A DNA stretch of 64,000 nucleotides from NCBI RefSeq assembly GCF_900101815.1, contig NZ_FNAO01000011.1, forward strand, positions 36,479-100,478, given 5' to 3'. The position numbers were made by a program, and so were the translations under genes. Below are positions 18,739-26,779 of this stretch, in pieces. The stretch's first letter is position 1. Every line of letters starts with the position of its first letter. This DNA comes from Pricia antarctica (lineage in GTDB: Bacteria; Bacteroidota; Bacteroidia; Flavobacteriales; Flavobacteriaceae). The notes under the pieces are model-generated. The model was not told where the DNA came from. It saw nothing but the letters and a program-made list of their open reading frames with translations, and ran no database searches.

Positions 18739-18760
18739 TTAATTTTTTTTGTCTTGAAAG

Positions 18761-18808
18761 ATTATTTCATTAAGATAGCCAATCATACAATTATTTCATT
18801 AAGATAGC
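18761..18808. repeat. Two 19-bp direct repeats, period 29 bp
   Basis: ATTATTTCATTAAGATAGC occurs at 18761-18779 and again at 18790-18808, with a 10-bp spacer. The pair lies upstream of the GH18 gene, between it and tRNA-Leu. It may be a tandem activator site or a small duplication. Confidence 0.6.
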
Positions 18809-18871
18809 GAAATAAAAACCTGTATCCCAATCATCGATTGGGTGAAGTATTGGAGAAATAATTAAAATACA

Positions 18872-18902
18872 TTTTTTGATACCACAAACCGCACTATATT
18901 TG
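18872..18902 (+). promoter_or_regulatory. Promoter of tRNA-Leu
   Basis: A -33 TTTG (18875-18878) and a -7 TATATTTG (18895-18902) fit the Bacteroidota consensus, with 16 bp between them. The -7 box ends 21 bp before the first base of tRNA-Leu. Confidence 0.65.
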
Positions 18903-18923
18903 CACCCTTAAATATAAATACAT

Positions 18924-19007
18924 GCGCACGTGGCGGAATTGGTAGACGCGCCAGCTTGAGGGGCTGGTGGCCATTAGGTTGTGGAAGTTCGAGTCTTCTC
19001 GTGCGCA
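18924..19007 (+). tRNA. tRNA-Leu (anticodon GAG)
   Basis: This is an 84-base class II tRNA. The 7-bp acceptor stem pairs GCGCACG (18924-18930) with CGTGCGC (19000-19006), with A as discriminator. The D arm is GTGGCGGAATTGGTAGACGC, the anticodon loop CTTGAGG gives GAG, a long variable arm follows (TGGTGGCCATTAGGTTGTGG) and the T arm has GTTCGAGTC. CCA is not encoded (CAC follows). A rho-independent terminator follows at once. Confidence 0.95.
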
Positions 19008-19010
19008 CAC

Positions 19011-19043
19011 AAAAAAGCCCTGACAAGATTGTCGGGGCTTTTT
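19011..19043 (+). terminator. Rho-independent terminator of tRNA-Leu
   Basis: The stem AGCCCTGAC / GTCGGGGCT has one G-T wobble and a 6-base loop (AAGATT). It is flanked by an A-run and a T-run and begins directly after the tRNA. The A-run suggests it can also stop transcription of the converging gene on the reverse strand. Confidence 0.85.
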
Positions 19044-19103
19044 CTTTGAACCGAATATTCATCGGTCAGTTGCGGGGGATTTGAAGTGATTTTTCAACGC
19101 ATT

Positions 19104-21545
19104 TCAATCGGAAATGATAAACTTGGCCTTTTCGGTATCGGATTCTAAAATATATAAGCCCGGTGCCAGACCGGAAACATCGATTCTTTCCGATTCGCCA
19201 GCATCGTTTATTTGCTTAACCAACACTCCATAAACACTCGTTATCCGCAAATTACTGCTTGTTTTTTGGAAAACGTTCATTTGGGATCCTTCAACAGGAT
19301 TGGGTGCAATTCGCAACGATAGGTTTTCATCGTTCAAAAGGTTTGCAGAGTCATTATTTATCCGGGCAACCAAACCGACGGACGTACTGCCTACATTGAA
19401 TTGGAGCGTTTTAGTCTCTTTATGGCCATCTTCATCGGTTACCTCCACTTTTACGGCATACGTTCCGCGTTCTACATTGGTAATCACATACGGCGTAAAA
19501 TAAGCGGGATCTGTATCTACTAGATTGCCGTTTACATAAATCTGATACTTTATAATGCTGCTACTGTTTGCAGCGGCAGAAACATTTACCGATACGTTGG
19601 TACCTTCTAGAAAGGAGGAACCGTCTTCGGGTGATACGGAAAAGCGTATCGGAGTCTCATTTACAGAGGGCACCTCTACCGTTGGTTTCTCATTACCACC
19701 TACTTGCACGATACTAGTTTTAACGGTCTTTGCCCCGCTGGCTTCCGTGGCTTCAGCCCTTACCGTGTAAGTTCCTTTTTGGGCATGGGTTATACGATAT
19801 GCGGTAAAATTGGAAGGATCGGTATCCACCAAATTTTCGTTAACGAAAATCTGATATTTTACGATATCGCTACCGCTGGCGGTGGGGGCCAGGTCTACAG
19901 TTATGGTTTCCCCAACATCAAAATTAGCATTATCGGCAGGCGAAATAAAATTAAACGTAGAGGTTTTGATATCTGGATTTTGTTCAGGCTTTTCCTCCTC
20001 GGGATTTTGTTCAGGCTTTACTTCCTCCTCTTTATCGTCGGTTTTGATGCCTACAACACTAATAGCAACCGATTTAGTCGCTTTGACGCCCGCTTCGTTT
20101 GTAGCTTCGACGCGAATGTCATAGGTTCCCTCTTGAATATTTTCAATGGTATGGGAGGTGAAATTATCACCGTCGGTATCTACCAGATTATCGTTCAAGA
20201 AAATTTGGTGCTTTACGACATTTCCCTTTTCGGTGGTGGATACGTCGATATCAACACGATCGCCCACAGCAAAAGTTTGGTTATCTTTTGGGGATGTGAT
20301 TGAAACGACGACGGGAGTACTGTTTTCGGTATTCGTCTCCTCCTCCTCTACGGTAATGCGTAGGGTCTTAGTGGTTGTCGCCCCGTCGTTATCCTTTGCC
20401 ACGAGTTTTAGAACATAGTTTCCTTTTTTTAGATTGGCCAAATTTTCGTCTTGGCCGCTCCACTGGTATGGGGCCTGGTAATCTTTGCCGACCGGAGTAT
20501 CGTTTATAAAAAGGGCAACTTCGGAAATGGAACCATCGGAATCATTGGCAACGCCTTCCACCGCAATATTGGCCCCCGCCTTAAAGGTCTGGCCGTTCGA
20601 AGGAGAGTTAAAACTAAGCTCTGGCGCTTTGTTTATTTCAGGTTTAGCCTTGCTCTGACACGGGTTTTCCAGTAATTTTTTGGCATCGTTATGATCCGGA
20701 GTTTTGTTGCCTCCGTTGAAAGGCCCACCGGTAATCAAGAAATAGGCCATGCCTGCGTCAGAGGGATCAAAACGGGAGCTCCACGGATTACGGCTATAAA
20801 TCCAACGATTATATTCCTTATCACTGTTCCGCATCCATTCCCAATTGCTTTTGGCCGAGTTAAAGCCTCCGTTTTGGTCGTTAAGTTTGTTGGAACTACT
20901 GCATCCACCGTTATCACAATTTTCGACGAAGAACACCCCTTTTCCCTGATATTTATTTTTAAGGTCGCTATAGTTGTGGGCATCGCTACAATGTGTATGA
21001 TTCTCGTTCCACCGTGAATGGGAGATGACTACCACATGGTCAAACCCCTTGTTGGCCCGCTCGAAGCCGCGCCAAACAGTTTCCATAGGCCCTCCCGCAA
21101 GAATCCAAAGCGGATTCGACGCTGTTGATTTCTCTATTTCAGCAGCCATTTTAGCGCTCGATGTCGAACCTTGACGTTCATAATCGTAAAAAATAGTGGA
21201 ACTGTATCCGAAATTAGAAATAGCACCCGAAGCAGTCGCCCTCATATTTGCGCTATCATCGCCGGCACCGGCACCGGTTCCGTCGGATTCATTCACGCCA
21301 GTATCGCAAACATGGTTGTTGTACTCAATCTGTACCACCTTGTCTTGAAGACCGGCCGCCCAGAAAAGTCCGGCAGAATAGGCCATGGCTACAATATCAT
21401 CGTCGTCGTGTACGTTTCCGTCAAAACTCATGACGACCCTGCCACCAGGAAAGTTTACTTCTGCAATTGGGGTGCATTCGGATTGTCCGATAGCATAATA
21501 AGTTGTTAAAACAAATAGGATAAGTAATTGTAATTTTGTTCTCAT
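19104..21545 (-). CDS. T9SS-secreted protein: nucleoside-hydrolase-like domain, four Ig-like repeats, sorting domain
   Basis: This 813-aa protein begins with a signal peptide (MRTKLQLLILFVLTTYYAIGQ). Residues about 30-300 look like a nucleoside-hydrolase-type Rossmann domain: VVMSFDGNVHDDDDIVAMAY carries the Asp cluster seen in that fold, with WILAGGPMETV and FDHVVVISHS later. Four Ig-like (Big_7-type) repeats follow from about 305 to 710; the last three share the pattern K(Y/H)QI(F/Y)(V/L)N(E/D/G)NLVDTD and (G/R)TYxV/IRxE. A PEQNPEEEKPEQNP linker sits between repeats two and three. The C-terminus (APNPVEGS to ISGLAPGLYILE-type strands) is a type A sorting domain for T9SS secretion and surface anchoring. 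The substrate is unknown; cell-surface glycan or nucleoside processing are both possible. Confidence 0.75.
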   Translation of the reverse strand: MRTKLQLLILFVLTTYYAIGQSECTPIAEVNFPGGRVVMSFDGNVHDDDDIVAMAYSAGLFWAAGLQDKVVQIEYNNHVCDTGVNESDGTGAGAGDDSANMRATASGAISNFGYSSTIFYDYERQGSTSSAKMAAEIEKSTASNPLWILAGGPMETVWRGFERANKGFDHVVVISHSRWNENHTHCSDAHNYSDLKNKYQGKGVFFVENCDNGGCSSSNKLNDQNGGFNSAKSNWEWMRNSDKEYNRWIYSRNPWSSRFDPSDAGMAYFLITGGPFNGGNKTPDHNDAKKLLENPCQSKAKPEINKAPELSFNSPSNGQTFKAGANIAVEGVANDSDGSISEVALFINDTPVGKDYQAPYQWSGQDENLANLKKGNYVLKLVAKDNDGATTTKTLRITVEEEETNTENSTPVVVSITSPKDNQTFAVGDRVDIDVSTTEKGNVVKHQIFLNDNLVDTDGDNFTSHTIENIQEGTYDIRVEATNEAGVKATKSVAISVVGIKTDDKEEEVKPEQNPEEEKPEQNPDIKTSTFNFISPADNANFDVGETITVDLAPTASGSDIVKYQIFVNENLVDTDPSNFTAYRITHAQKGTYTVRAEATEASGAKTVKTSIVQVGGNEKPTVEVPSVNETPIRFSVSPEDGSSFLEGTNVSVNVSAAANSSSIIKYQIYVNGNLVDTDPAYFTPYVITNVERGTYAVKVEVTDEDGHKETKTLQFNVGSTSVGLVARINNDSANLLNDENLSLRIAPNPVEGSQMNVFQKTSSNLRITSVYGVLVKQINDAGESERIDVSGLAPGLYILESDTEKAKFIISD

Positions 21546-21646
21546 ATGGGGGATTTTAAAAATTTAAAAAAATAATAATGAAAGCTAAGATTCACGAATC
21601 TTTGAATTTAATGTAATTCACCTTATAAATCTGCCTTAATTACGTG

Positions 21647-21677
21647 CAAAAGTATCTCGTTCGATGTCAGAATACAA
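21647..21677 (-). promoter_or_regulatory. Promoter of the T9SS-secreted protein gene
   Basis: On the reverse strand a TTG (21675-21677) is followed after 20 bp by TACTTTTG (21647-21654), matching the TTG-N19/22-TAnnTTTG consensus. It leaves a 5' leader of about 100 bases before the ATG at 21545. Confidence 0.6.
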
Positions 21678-21992
21678 TTTTTAATGTTAAAAAAACAGGC
21701 AGTTCATCGATTATTTTGACACCTTACGGATTTAGCATATACTTATCCTACAACTAACGTAAGATTTATAAATTTAGTGCCCCACTTTTCGTTAATAAAT
21801 TTAACATCATCTTCTTGTGATGTGCCTGGACGCTAAAATCGGCCAAGGGCAGGTAAAAATGGAACTGCAGTATACTGCAAATATGGAAATTAGTTAATTC
21901 TAATCACCTTCAAAAGGGCCTGGACGTCTACGCTTACATTCAAATTCCAAACCAATCAAATAACTGGGATTATTCAAAAAATTAGTGTATAG
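21678..21992. other. Intergenic region upstream of the carotenoid regulator
   Basis: This 315-base stretch lies between the divergent promoters of the T9SS-secreted protein gene and the carH-like gene. It holds a 14-bp palindrome at 21866-21879 (listed separately) and is otherwise AT-rich. I see no gene in it. Confidence 0.4.
21866..21879. promoter_or_regulatory. 14-bp palindrome upstream of the carotenoid regulator
   Basis: TGCAGTATACTGCA is a perfect inverted repeat about 115 bp upstream of the proposed carH-like promoter. It could be an operator for the MerR-type regulator or for the divergent T9SS gene. No experiment links them. Confidence 0.35.
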
Positions 21993-22025
21993 TTGTTCTT
22001 CTGCTCCTATTTTATCGTAAATTTG
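21993..22025 (+). promoter_or_regulatory. Promoter of the carH-crt operon
   Basis: TTG (21993-21995), 22 bp, then TAAATTTG (22018-22025) fit the Bacteroidota promoter consensus. The ATG of the regulator is 21 bp downstream. Because regulator and crt genes are close and co-oriented, this promoter probably drives crtI and crtB too. Confidence 0.55.
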
Positions 22026-22046
22026 TTTAACGTTTGAACTTTATTA

Positions 22047-22946
22047 ATGAACAATCATAAAAAATCTTTTAGCATCCGAGATTTGGAGAACCTTTCGGGT
22101 ATCAAGGCACATACTATCCGAATATGGGAAAAGAGGTATAATTTATTATCCCCCGAAAGAACGCGTACCAACATCCGCTCATACAGTGTTAATAGTTTAC
22201 AGAAGTTGTTGAATATCACCCTGCTTTACAACGGTGGGTTTAAAATTTCGAAAATCGCCGAAATTCCCGAAAAGAATATTCCCGTAATGGTGCGCGAAAT
22301 AATTACCGATAATAATTCCAAAAACCATTCGATCAGCGCTTTTAAGCTTGCCATGATTAATTTTGATCAGGCTCTTTTCACAAAAACCTATAATGGTTTA
22401 TTGACAGGTCGTTCGTTCCGGGAAATATTTCGTGATATTTTCATTCCCCTGCTCAAAGAACTGGGTATGCTATGGCAGACGGATACCATCAGTGCCGCGC
22501 ACGAACACTTCATCGGTTGCTTGATCAAGCAAAAGATTTCGGCGAATACCGAAAAACTGCAACACATTGAACCGGTGAACAAAGACAAGATATTCGTTGC
22601 TTTTCTACCCGAGAACGAAATACATGATATCTGGCTGCTATACCTGAATTATGAAATCGTTTTAAGGGGATATAAATCCATATACCTTGGGCAGACGGTA
22701 CCCATGGCGAATTTGGCCGATATTATGAAATACTTTGACAATCTCTATTTTGTTTCCTATCTCACCGTGGTGCCTACAAAAGATAAAATTGATGGGTATA
22801 TCCAAGATTTCACCACTATGACCAAGGGGTACACGAACCCTCACCTTTGGCTCTTAGGGCGTCAGACCCAGTACATAGTCGACAAAAAACTACCTGATTT
22901 CGTGAAAATATTTCCTTCTCTCGATCGGCTTATCGAAAGACTTTAA
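22047..22946 (+). CDS. carH: MerR-type, B12-binding-domain transcriptional regulator (CarH/LitR-like photoreceptor)
   Basis: This 299-aa protein has an N-terminal MerR helix-turn-helix (SIRDLENLSGIKAHTIRIWEKRY). The helical middle domain carries the W-x9-EH signature (WQTDTISAAHEH), which in CarH caps the adenosyl group of AdoB12. The C-terminal Rossmann-type cobalamin domain has ENEIHDIW, where E-x-H supplies the cobalt-ligating His; the usual following Gly is Trp here. CarH tetramers repress carotenoid genes in the dark, and light breaks the Co-C bond and releases DNA. The crtI gene starts 28 bp downstream, fitting that role. Whether it binds AdoCbl or another B12 form is inference. Confidence 0.85.
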   Translation: MNNHKKSFSIRDLENLSGIKAHTIRIWEKRYNLLSPERTRTNIRSYSVNSLQKLLNITLLYNGGFKISKIAEIPEKNIPVMVREIITDNNSKNHSISAFKLAMINFDQALFTKTYNGLLTGRSFREIFRDIFIPLLKELGMLWQTDTISAAHEHFIGCLIKQKISANTEKLQHIEPVNKDKIFVAFLPENEIHDIWLLYLNYEIVLRGYKSIYLGQTVPMANLADIMKYFDNLYFVSYLTVVPTKDKIDGYIQDFTTMTKGYTNPHLWLLGRQTQYIVDKKLPDFVKIFPSLDRLIERL

Positions 22947-22974
22947 CTGCTTCAAATTAGAACTTGAACATTAT

Positions 22975-24444
22975 ATGCAAAAAATAATTTCCATCATCGG
23001 TTCCGGATTTTCATCATTGGCTGCCGCTTGCTATCTTTCGAAAGCGGGTCATACGGTGACGATCTATGAAAAAAACGCTACCGTCGGTGGAAGGGCAAGG
23101 CAATTTAAAAGAGATGGTTTCACTTTCGATATGGGACCCAGTTGGTATTGGATGCCCGATATTTTCGATAGTTTTTTTGAGGATTTCGGAAAAAAAACTT
23201 CGGATTACTATCAACTGGACAAGCTCGATCCCGCCTACAAAATCTTCTTTTCTAACGATACCATAACTATTGGTGACTCCATGGAAAAGATATGCGCTGA
23301 ATTCGAGCGTATCGAACCGGGCAGTGCAGTTCATCTAAAAAAGTTTATTGCCGAGGCCCAAGAGAATTACGACATTGCCATCAATAAGGTGGTCTTGCGC
23401 CCAGGTCTCTCCCCGTTTGAACTCGTCACGCCCGAGACGGCGATGCGGGTAGATCGGTTCTTCAAGACCATCAGTGGTGAGGTACGAAAGAAATTCAAAA
23501 ATCCTAAACTGGTGTCCACCCTGGAGTTTCCGGTGCTTTTTTTGGGCGCCAAACCGAGTAAAACGCCTTCTTTTTACAGTTTCATGAACTTCGCCGATTT
23601 CGGACTCGGCACTTGGCATCCTCAAGGGGGCATGTACGAGATCATTAAAGCGATGAAAGCCCTGGCGGTTAGCTTGGGAGCTACCATACACACCGACAGC
23701 CCCGTGGAAAAAATCCTCGTGGAAAACAAAAAAGCCATAGGTATTTCGGTCAAGGGAAAACACATAACTTCCGATATCGTACTAAGTGGTGCCGATTACC
23801 ACCACTCGGAGACGCTTATCGACCAAGAGCATCGGCAATATTCGAAAGCCTATTGGGCAAGCCGAACCTTTGCGCCATCAGCACTCCTATTTTATATAGG
23901 ATTTGATAAAAAGCTGAAAAATATAGAACATCACAACCTGTTTTTTGATACGGATTTTGAAAAGCATGCCCAAGAAATTTATGATGTGCCCCAATGGCCT
24001 ACCAATCCCCTTTTCTACGCCAACTTTCCATCCGTGACCGATAGCAAGATGGCGCCGGGTAATTGCGAAACGGCATTTTTTCTCGTCCCGATTGCTCCCG
24101 GCCTATCGGACACCCCAGAACTCAGGGCAAACTATTTCGATATCATAATGGATAGATTTGAGGATATAACTGTGCAGGATGTGAGAAATAACATTATATT
24201 TAAGGAGTCCTTCTGCGTGAACGACTTTATAGAGCAATACAACTCGTATAACGGAAACGCATACGGGATGGCCAATACCCTATCGCAAACTGCCTTTTTA
24301 AGACCTAAACTGAAAAGCGGTAAGGTGAAAAACTTATTTTTTACTGGGCAGTTGACCGTTCCGGGACCTGGGGTACCCCCGGCTTTAATCTCGGGAAAAT
24401 TAGTAGCCGATCTGATTCTTAAAAAATTTAAAACGAACCCTTAG
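22975..24444 (+). CDS. crtI: Phytoene desaturase (CrtI family)
   Basis: This 489-aa flavoenzyme opens with the dinucleotide-binding motif IIGSGFSSLAAACYLSKAGH, then YEKNATVGGRARQF and DGFTFDMGPSWYWMPD, typical of CrtI. The C-terminus has LFFTGQLTVPGPGVPPALISG, the second FAD signature of the family. It converts phytoene to lycopene through successive desaturations at the membrane. It lies 28 bp behind the carH-like gene and 2 bp before crtB, forming an operon. Confidence 0.95.
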   Translation: MQKIISIIGSGFSSLAAACYLSKAGHTVTIYEKNATVGGRARQFKRDGFTFDMGPSWYWMPDIFDSFFEDFGKKTSDYYQLDKLDPAYKIFFSNDTITIGDSMEKICAEFERIEPGSAVHLKKFIAEAQENYDIAINKVVLRPGLSPFELVTPETAMRVDRFFKTISGEVRKKFKNPKLVSTLEFPVLFLGAKPSKTPSFYSFMNFADFGLGTWHPQGGMYEIIKAMKALAVSLGATIHTDSPVEKILVENKKAIGISVKGKHITSDIVLSGADYHHSETLIDQEHRQYSKAYWASRTFAPSALLFYIGFDKKLKNIEHHNLFFDTDFEKHAQEIYDVPQWPTNPLFYANFPSVTDSKMAPGNCETAFFLVPIAPGLSDTPELRANYFDIIMDRFEDITVQDVRNNIIFKESFCVNDFIEQYNSYNGNAYGMANTLSQTAFLRPKLKSGKVKNLFFTGQLTVPGPGVPPALISGKLVADLILKKFKTNP

Positions 24445-24446
24445 CT

Positions 24447-25286
24447 ATGAAAGCCACATTCGATCAAGTTTCATACCAGTGCAGCAAAATCGTAACCCAA
24501 TCGTACAGCACTTCGTTTGCCCTCGCCACGAGAATGCTCGCCCCTGCGATTCGCTCGGATATTTATAATATCTATGGATTCGTTCGCTTTGCCGATGAAA
24601 TAGTAGACACTTTTCACGACTATGACAAAGAAATATTGTTTGAAAGGTTCGAGACCAGTCTGAAGGAAGCATTGGAAGACAAAATCAGTTTGAATCCCAT
24701 TTTGAATGCTTTTCAACACACCTACCATAAATATGATATTTCCTATGATCTAGTAGCCGCCTTCTTAAAAAGCATGCGAATGGATTTGAACAAAACCATT
24801 TATTGTACCGAAAAGGAGTTCCGGGAGTATATCTACGGCTCGGCCGATGTAGTGGGACTCATGTGTCTAAAGGTGTTTGTTAAAGGGGATGCTAAAAAAT
24901 ACCACACGCTTAAGCAAAGTGCGATGGCTTTGGGCTCCGCTTTTCAAAAAGTGAATTTTCTAAGAGATCTCAAAGCCGATTTCGAAGACCTGAACCGTAG
25001 TTATTTCCCGAATACCGATCTTAAAAAACTGGACGAAATATCGAAAACTAGAATAGTAAACGAAATCAAGGCCGATTTTGAACTGGGCTATTCGGGTATC
25101 GTAAAACTACCCAACGATGCCAAATTCGGGGTATACACAGCATATAAGTATTATCATAAGTTGCTTAGAAAATTGCAGAACACCCCTCCCCTAGAGATTA
25201 AAAACGCTCGTATACGCGTTCCCGATTATCAAAAATTTGGCGTCCTAGCCAGGTCTTATGTCAAATTTAAATTGAGATTGGTCTGA
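24447..25286 (+). CDS. crtB: Phytoene synthase (CrtB)
   Basis: This 279-aa squalene/phytoene synthase has YSTSFALATRML near its start, the first Asp-rich motif in FADEIVDTFHD and the second in NFLRDLKADFEDL. These aspartates bind the Mg-diphosphate of geranylgeranyl diphosphate; two molecules condense to phytoene. The ATG is 2 bp after the crtI stop, so translation is probably coupled. Confidence 0.95.
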   Translation: MKATFDQVSYQCSKIVTQSYSTSFALATRMLAPAIRSDIYNIYGFVRFADEIVDTFHDYDKEILFERFETSLKEALEDKISLNPILNAFQHTYHKYDISYDLVAAFLKSMRMDLNKTIYCTEKEFREYIYGSADVVGLMCLKVFVKGDAKKYHTLKQSAMALGSAFQKVNFLRDLKADFEDLNRSYFPNTDLKKLDEISKTRIVNEIKADFELGYSGIVKLPNDAKFGVYTAYKYYHKLLRKLQNTPPLEIKNARIRVPDYQKFGVLARSYVKFKLRLV

Positions 25287-25307
25287 TAAAATGTTTATAG
25301 TTTATTG

Positions 25308-25471
25308 GTTTAGGAGTTTAGGAGTTTAGGAAAAATGGACATTGGTCCTGGATTGAAGAGTTCGGAATTCAATACTGCCTTCGGCAGCTTTAAAGTTGAA
25401 GGATGAAGGTGAAGTTTGAAGAGTAAGGCTTGAGGAAGGTAAAGAGTGAAGAGTGAAGAGTGAAGAGTGAA
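25308..25471. repeat. Low-complexity 7-bp-type repeats between crtB and crtZ
   Basis: Two short tandem tracts are present: TTTAGGAG(TTTAGGAG)TTTAGG near 25310-25330 and four copies of AGAGTGA at 25443-25471, with degenerate AAGGTGAAGTTTGAAGAG between. No gene is present in the 233-base gap. Similar tracts occur at 42274-42362, 43120-43172 and 48026-48090. Confidence 0.7.
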
Positions 25472-25519
25472 ATTAATTTTATTACATTAGAATTTGATAA
25501 TCGATAATTTAGTACAACA

Positions 25520-25969
25520 ATGAAAATAGCAGTTTGGATACTGATTTTTTTAGGAACATTTTTGTTCATGGAGTTTATGGCGTGGTTCACGCATAAGTAC
25601 ATCATGCATGGATTTTTATGGAGCTTGCACAAAGACCATCATAAAAAAGATCATGATTCGTGGTTCGAGCGGAACGACGCCTTTTTTATTTTCTATGCAG
25701 TGGTCAGTATGGTACTTTTTTATTTAGGTGCCCAGACCGATTTTTGGTACGGCTGGCCATTAGGTTTTGGCATTCTCGCTTACGGTATCGCCTACTTTTT
25801 TGTACACGACATTTTTATACACCAGCGTTTTAAGCTTCTCCGAAATGCTAATAATTGGTATGCGAAAGGTGTGCGAAGGGGTCATAAGATGCACCACAAA
25901 CATTTGGGGAAAAATGACGGGGAATGCTTCGGTATGCTTATAGTACCCTTTAAGTATTTTAAAAAGTAA
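25520..25969 (+). CDS. crtZ: Beta-carotene hydroxylase (CrtZ family)
   Basis: This 149-aa fatty-acid-hydroxylase-superfamily protein has four membrane helices and the diiron His clusters: HKYIMHGFLWSLHKDHHKKDHD, FVHDIFIHQRF and RGHKMHHKHLG. It hydroxylates the beta-ionone rings of beta-carotene to give zeaxanthin. It follows crtB after a 233-bp repeat-rich gap. A lycopene cyclase, which makes its substrate, is not found next to it; the following gene converges on it with a 4-bp gap. Confidence 0.93.
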   Translation: MKIAVWILIFLGTFLFMEFMAWFTHKYIMHGFLWSLHKDHHKKDHDSWFERNDAFFIFYAVVSMVLFYLGAQTDFWYGWPLGFGILAYGIAYFFVHDIFIHQRFKLLRNANNWYAKGVRRGHKMHHKHLGKNDGECFGMLIVPFKYFKK

Positions 25970-25973
25970 TCGG

Positions 25974-26537
25974 TTATTCCGCTAACAAGCTATTCAATAG
26001 GCCACGTACCTCAGAACCATTCCAATTGGCAGCTCCGGTTTCTGCTCGGGCAATTTTTCCGGATTTACCTATGATGTAGGTAGTAGGCATTGATTTGGAT
26101 GCGATTTCCTCAGGGATATCTCCTTTATCGGTAAAATATATCGGGAACGTGTACCCCTTTTTTTGCAGGAAAGTATTCACTTTTGCGGTCTCTTCTTGCG
26201 TAACCAAAAAGAAACCGACCTTTTCGCCATAATCAGTATACAACTTTTGAATATCCGGCATTTCCTTTAAACAAGGGCCGCACCAAGTCGCCCAAAAGTT
26301 TAGGAAAATCACCTTGCCCTTCGCTTCTGTAAAATCGTATGCATTTCCCTCGGTATCGGCCAATTGCCATACATATGAATCTTCGGAAATCTGCCGATCG
26401 GTTTTAAGGGCCACTGCATTTTTAGACCACAACCTACCTGCGTACCCCCTCACTTTTGGGCCTAACGGCGTAAAAAAGTAAACTCCAAGCCCGACTAGAA
26501 ATACAATCGAAAATTTAACTACTAACGAACGTTTCAT
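25974..26537 (-). CDS. TlpA family thiol-disulfide oxidoreductase
   Basis: The 187-aa protein has an N-terminal membrane anchor (VVKFSIVFLVGLGVYFFTPLG) and a periplasmic thioredoxin fold. The redox site is WATWCGPCLKEMP (CGPC) and the cis-Pro loop is KSMPTTYIIGKSG. Such proteins reduce or maintain thiols of exported proteins such as cytochrome c. A paralogue 242 bp upstream on the same strand lacks both cysteines. Confidence 0.93.
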   Translation of the reverse strand: MKRSLVVKFSIVFLVGLGVYFFTPLGPKVRGYAGRLWSKNAVALKTDRQISEDSYVWQLADTEGNAYDFTEAKGKVIFLNFWATWCGPCLKEMPDIQKLYTDYGEKVGFFLVTQEETAKVNTFLQKKGYTFPIYFTDKGDIPEEIASKSMPTTYIIGKSGKIARAETGAANWNGSEVRGLLNSLLAE

Positions 26538-26779
26538 AGGTTTGCGTATTTTTAAAACTAAAAAATCGAACCGAAATCCGCTCTCTGTATTCAGCTCCTT
26601 CTTTTATCTCTTCTCAGTATTATATGAGGTCATTTAGACTTTTTCTTTTACCTATGAATATCACATTTTGAGATTCTATCTCCACATTTTTGAAAACCGT
26701 AGCCCTGCAATGCTGTTGAGAAATGACTTCATCTGACCTCAAAAGCCGATATTCTCGATTCCAAACAACGATGTCATGT

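Noticed and set aside
19704..20303. Forward 199-codon frame
   Set aside because: It is antisense to the Ig repeats of the T9SS protein; its length comes from the repeat composition.
25443..25471. Tandem AGAGTGA copies as a possible CRISPR array
   Set aside because: Units are contiguous 7-mers with no spacers and no cas genes nearby; simple repeat.
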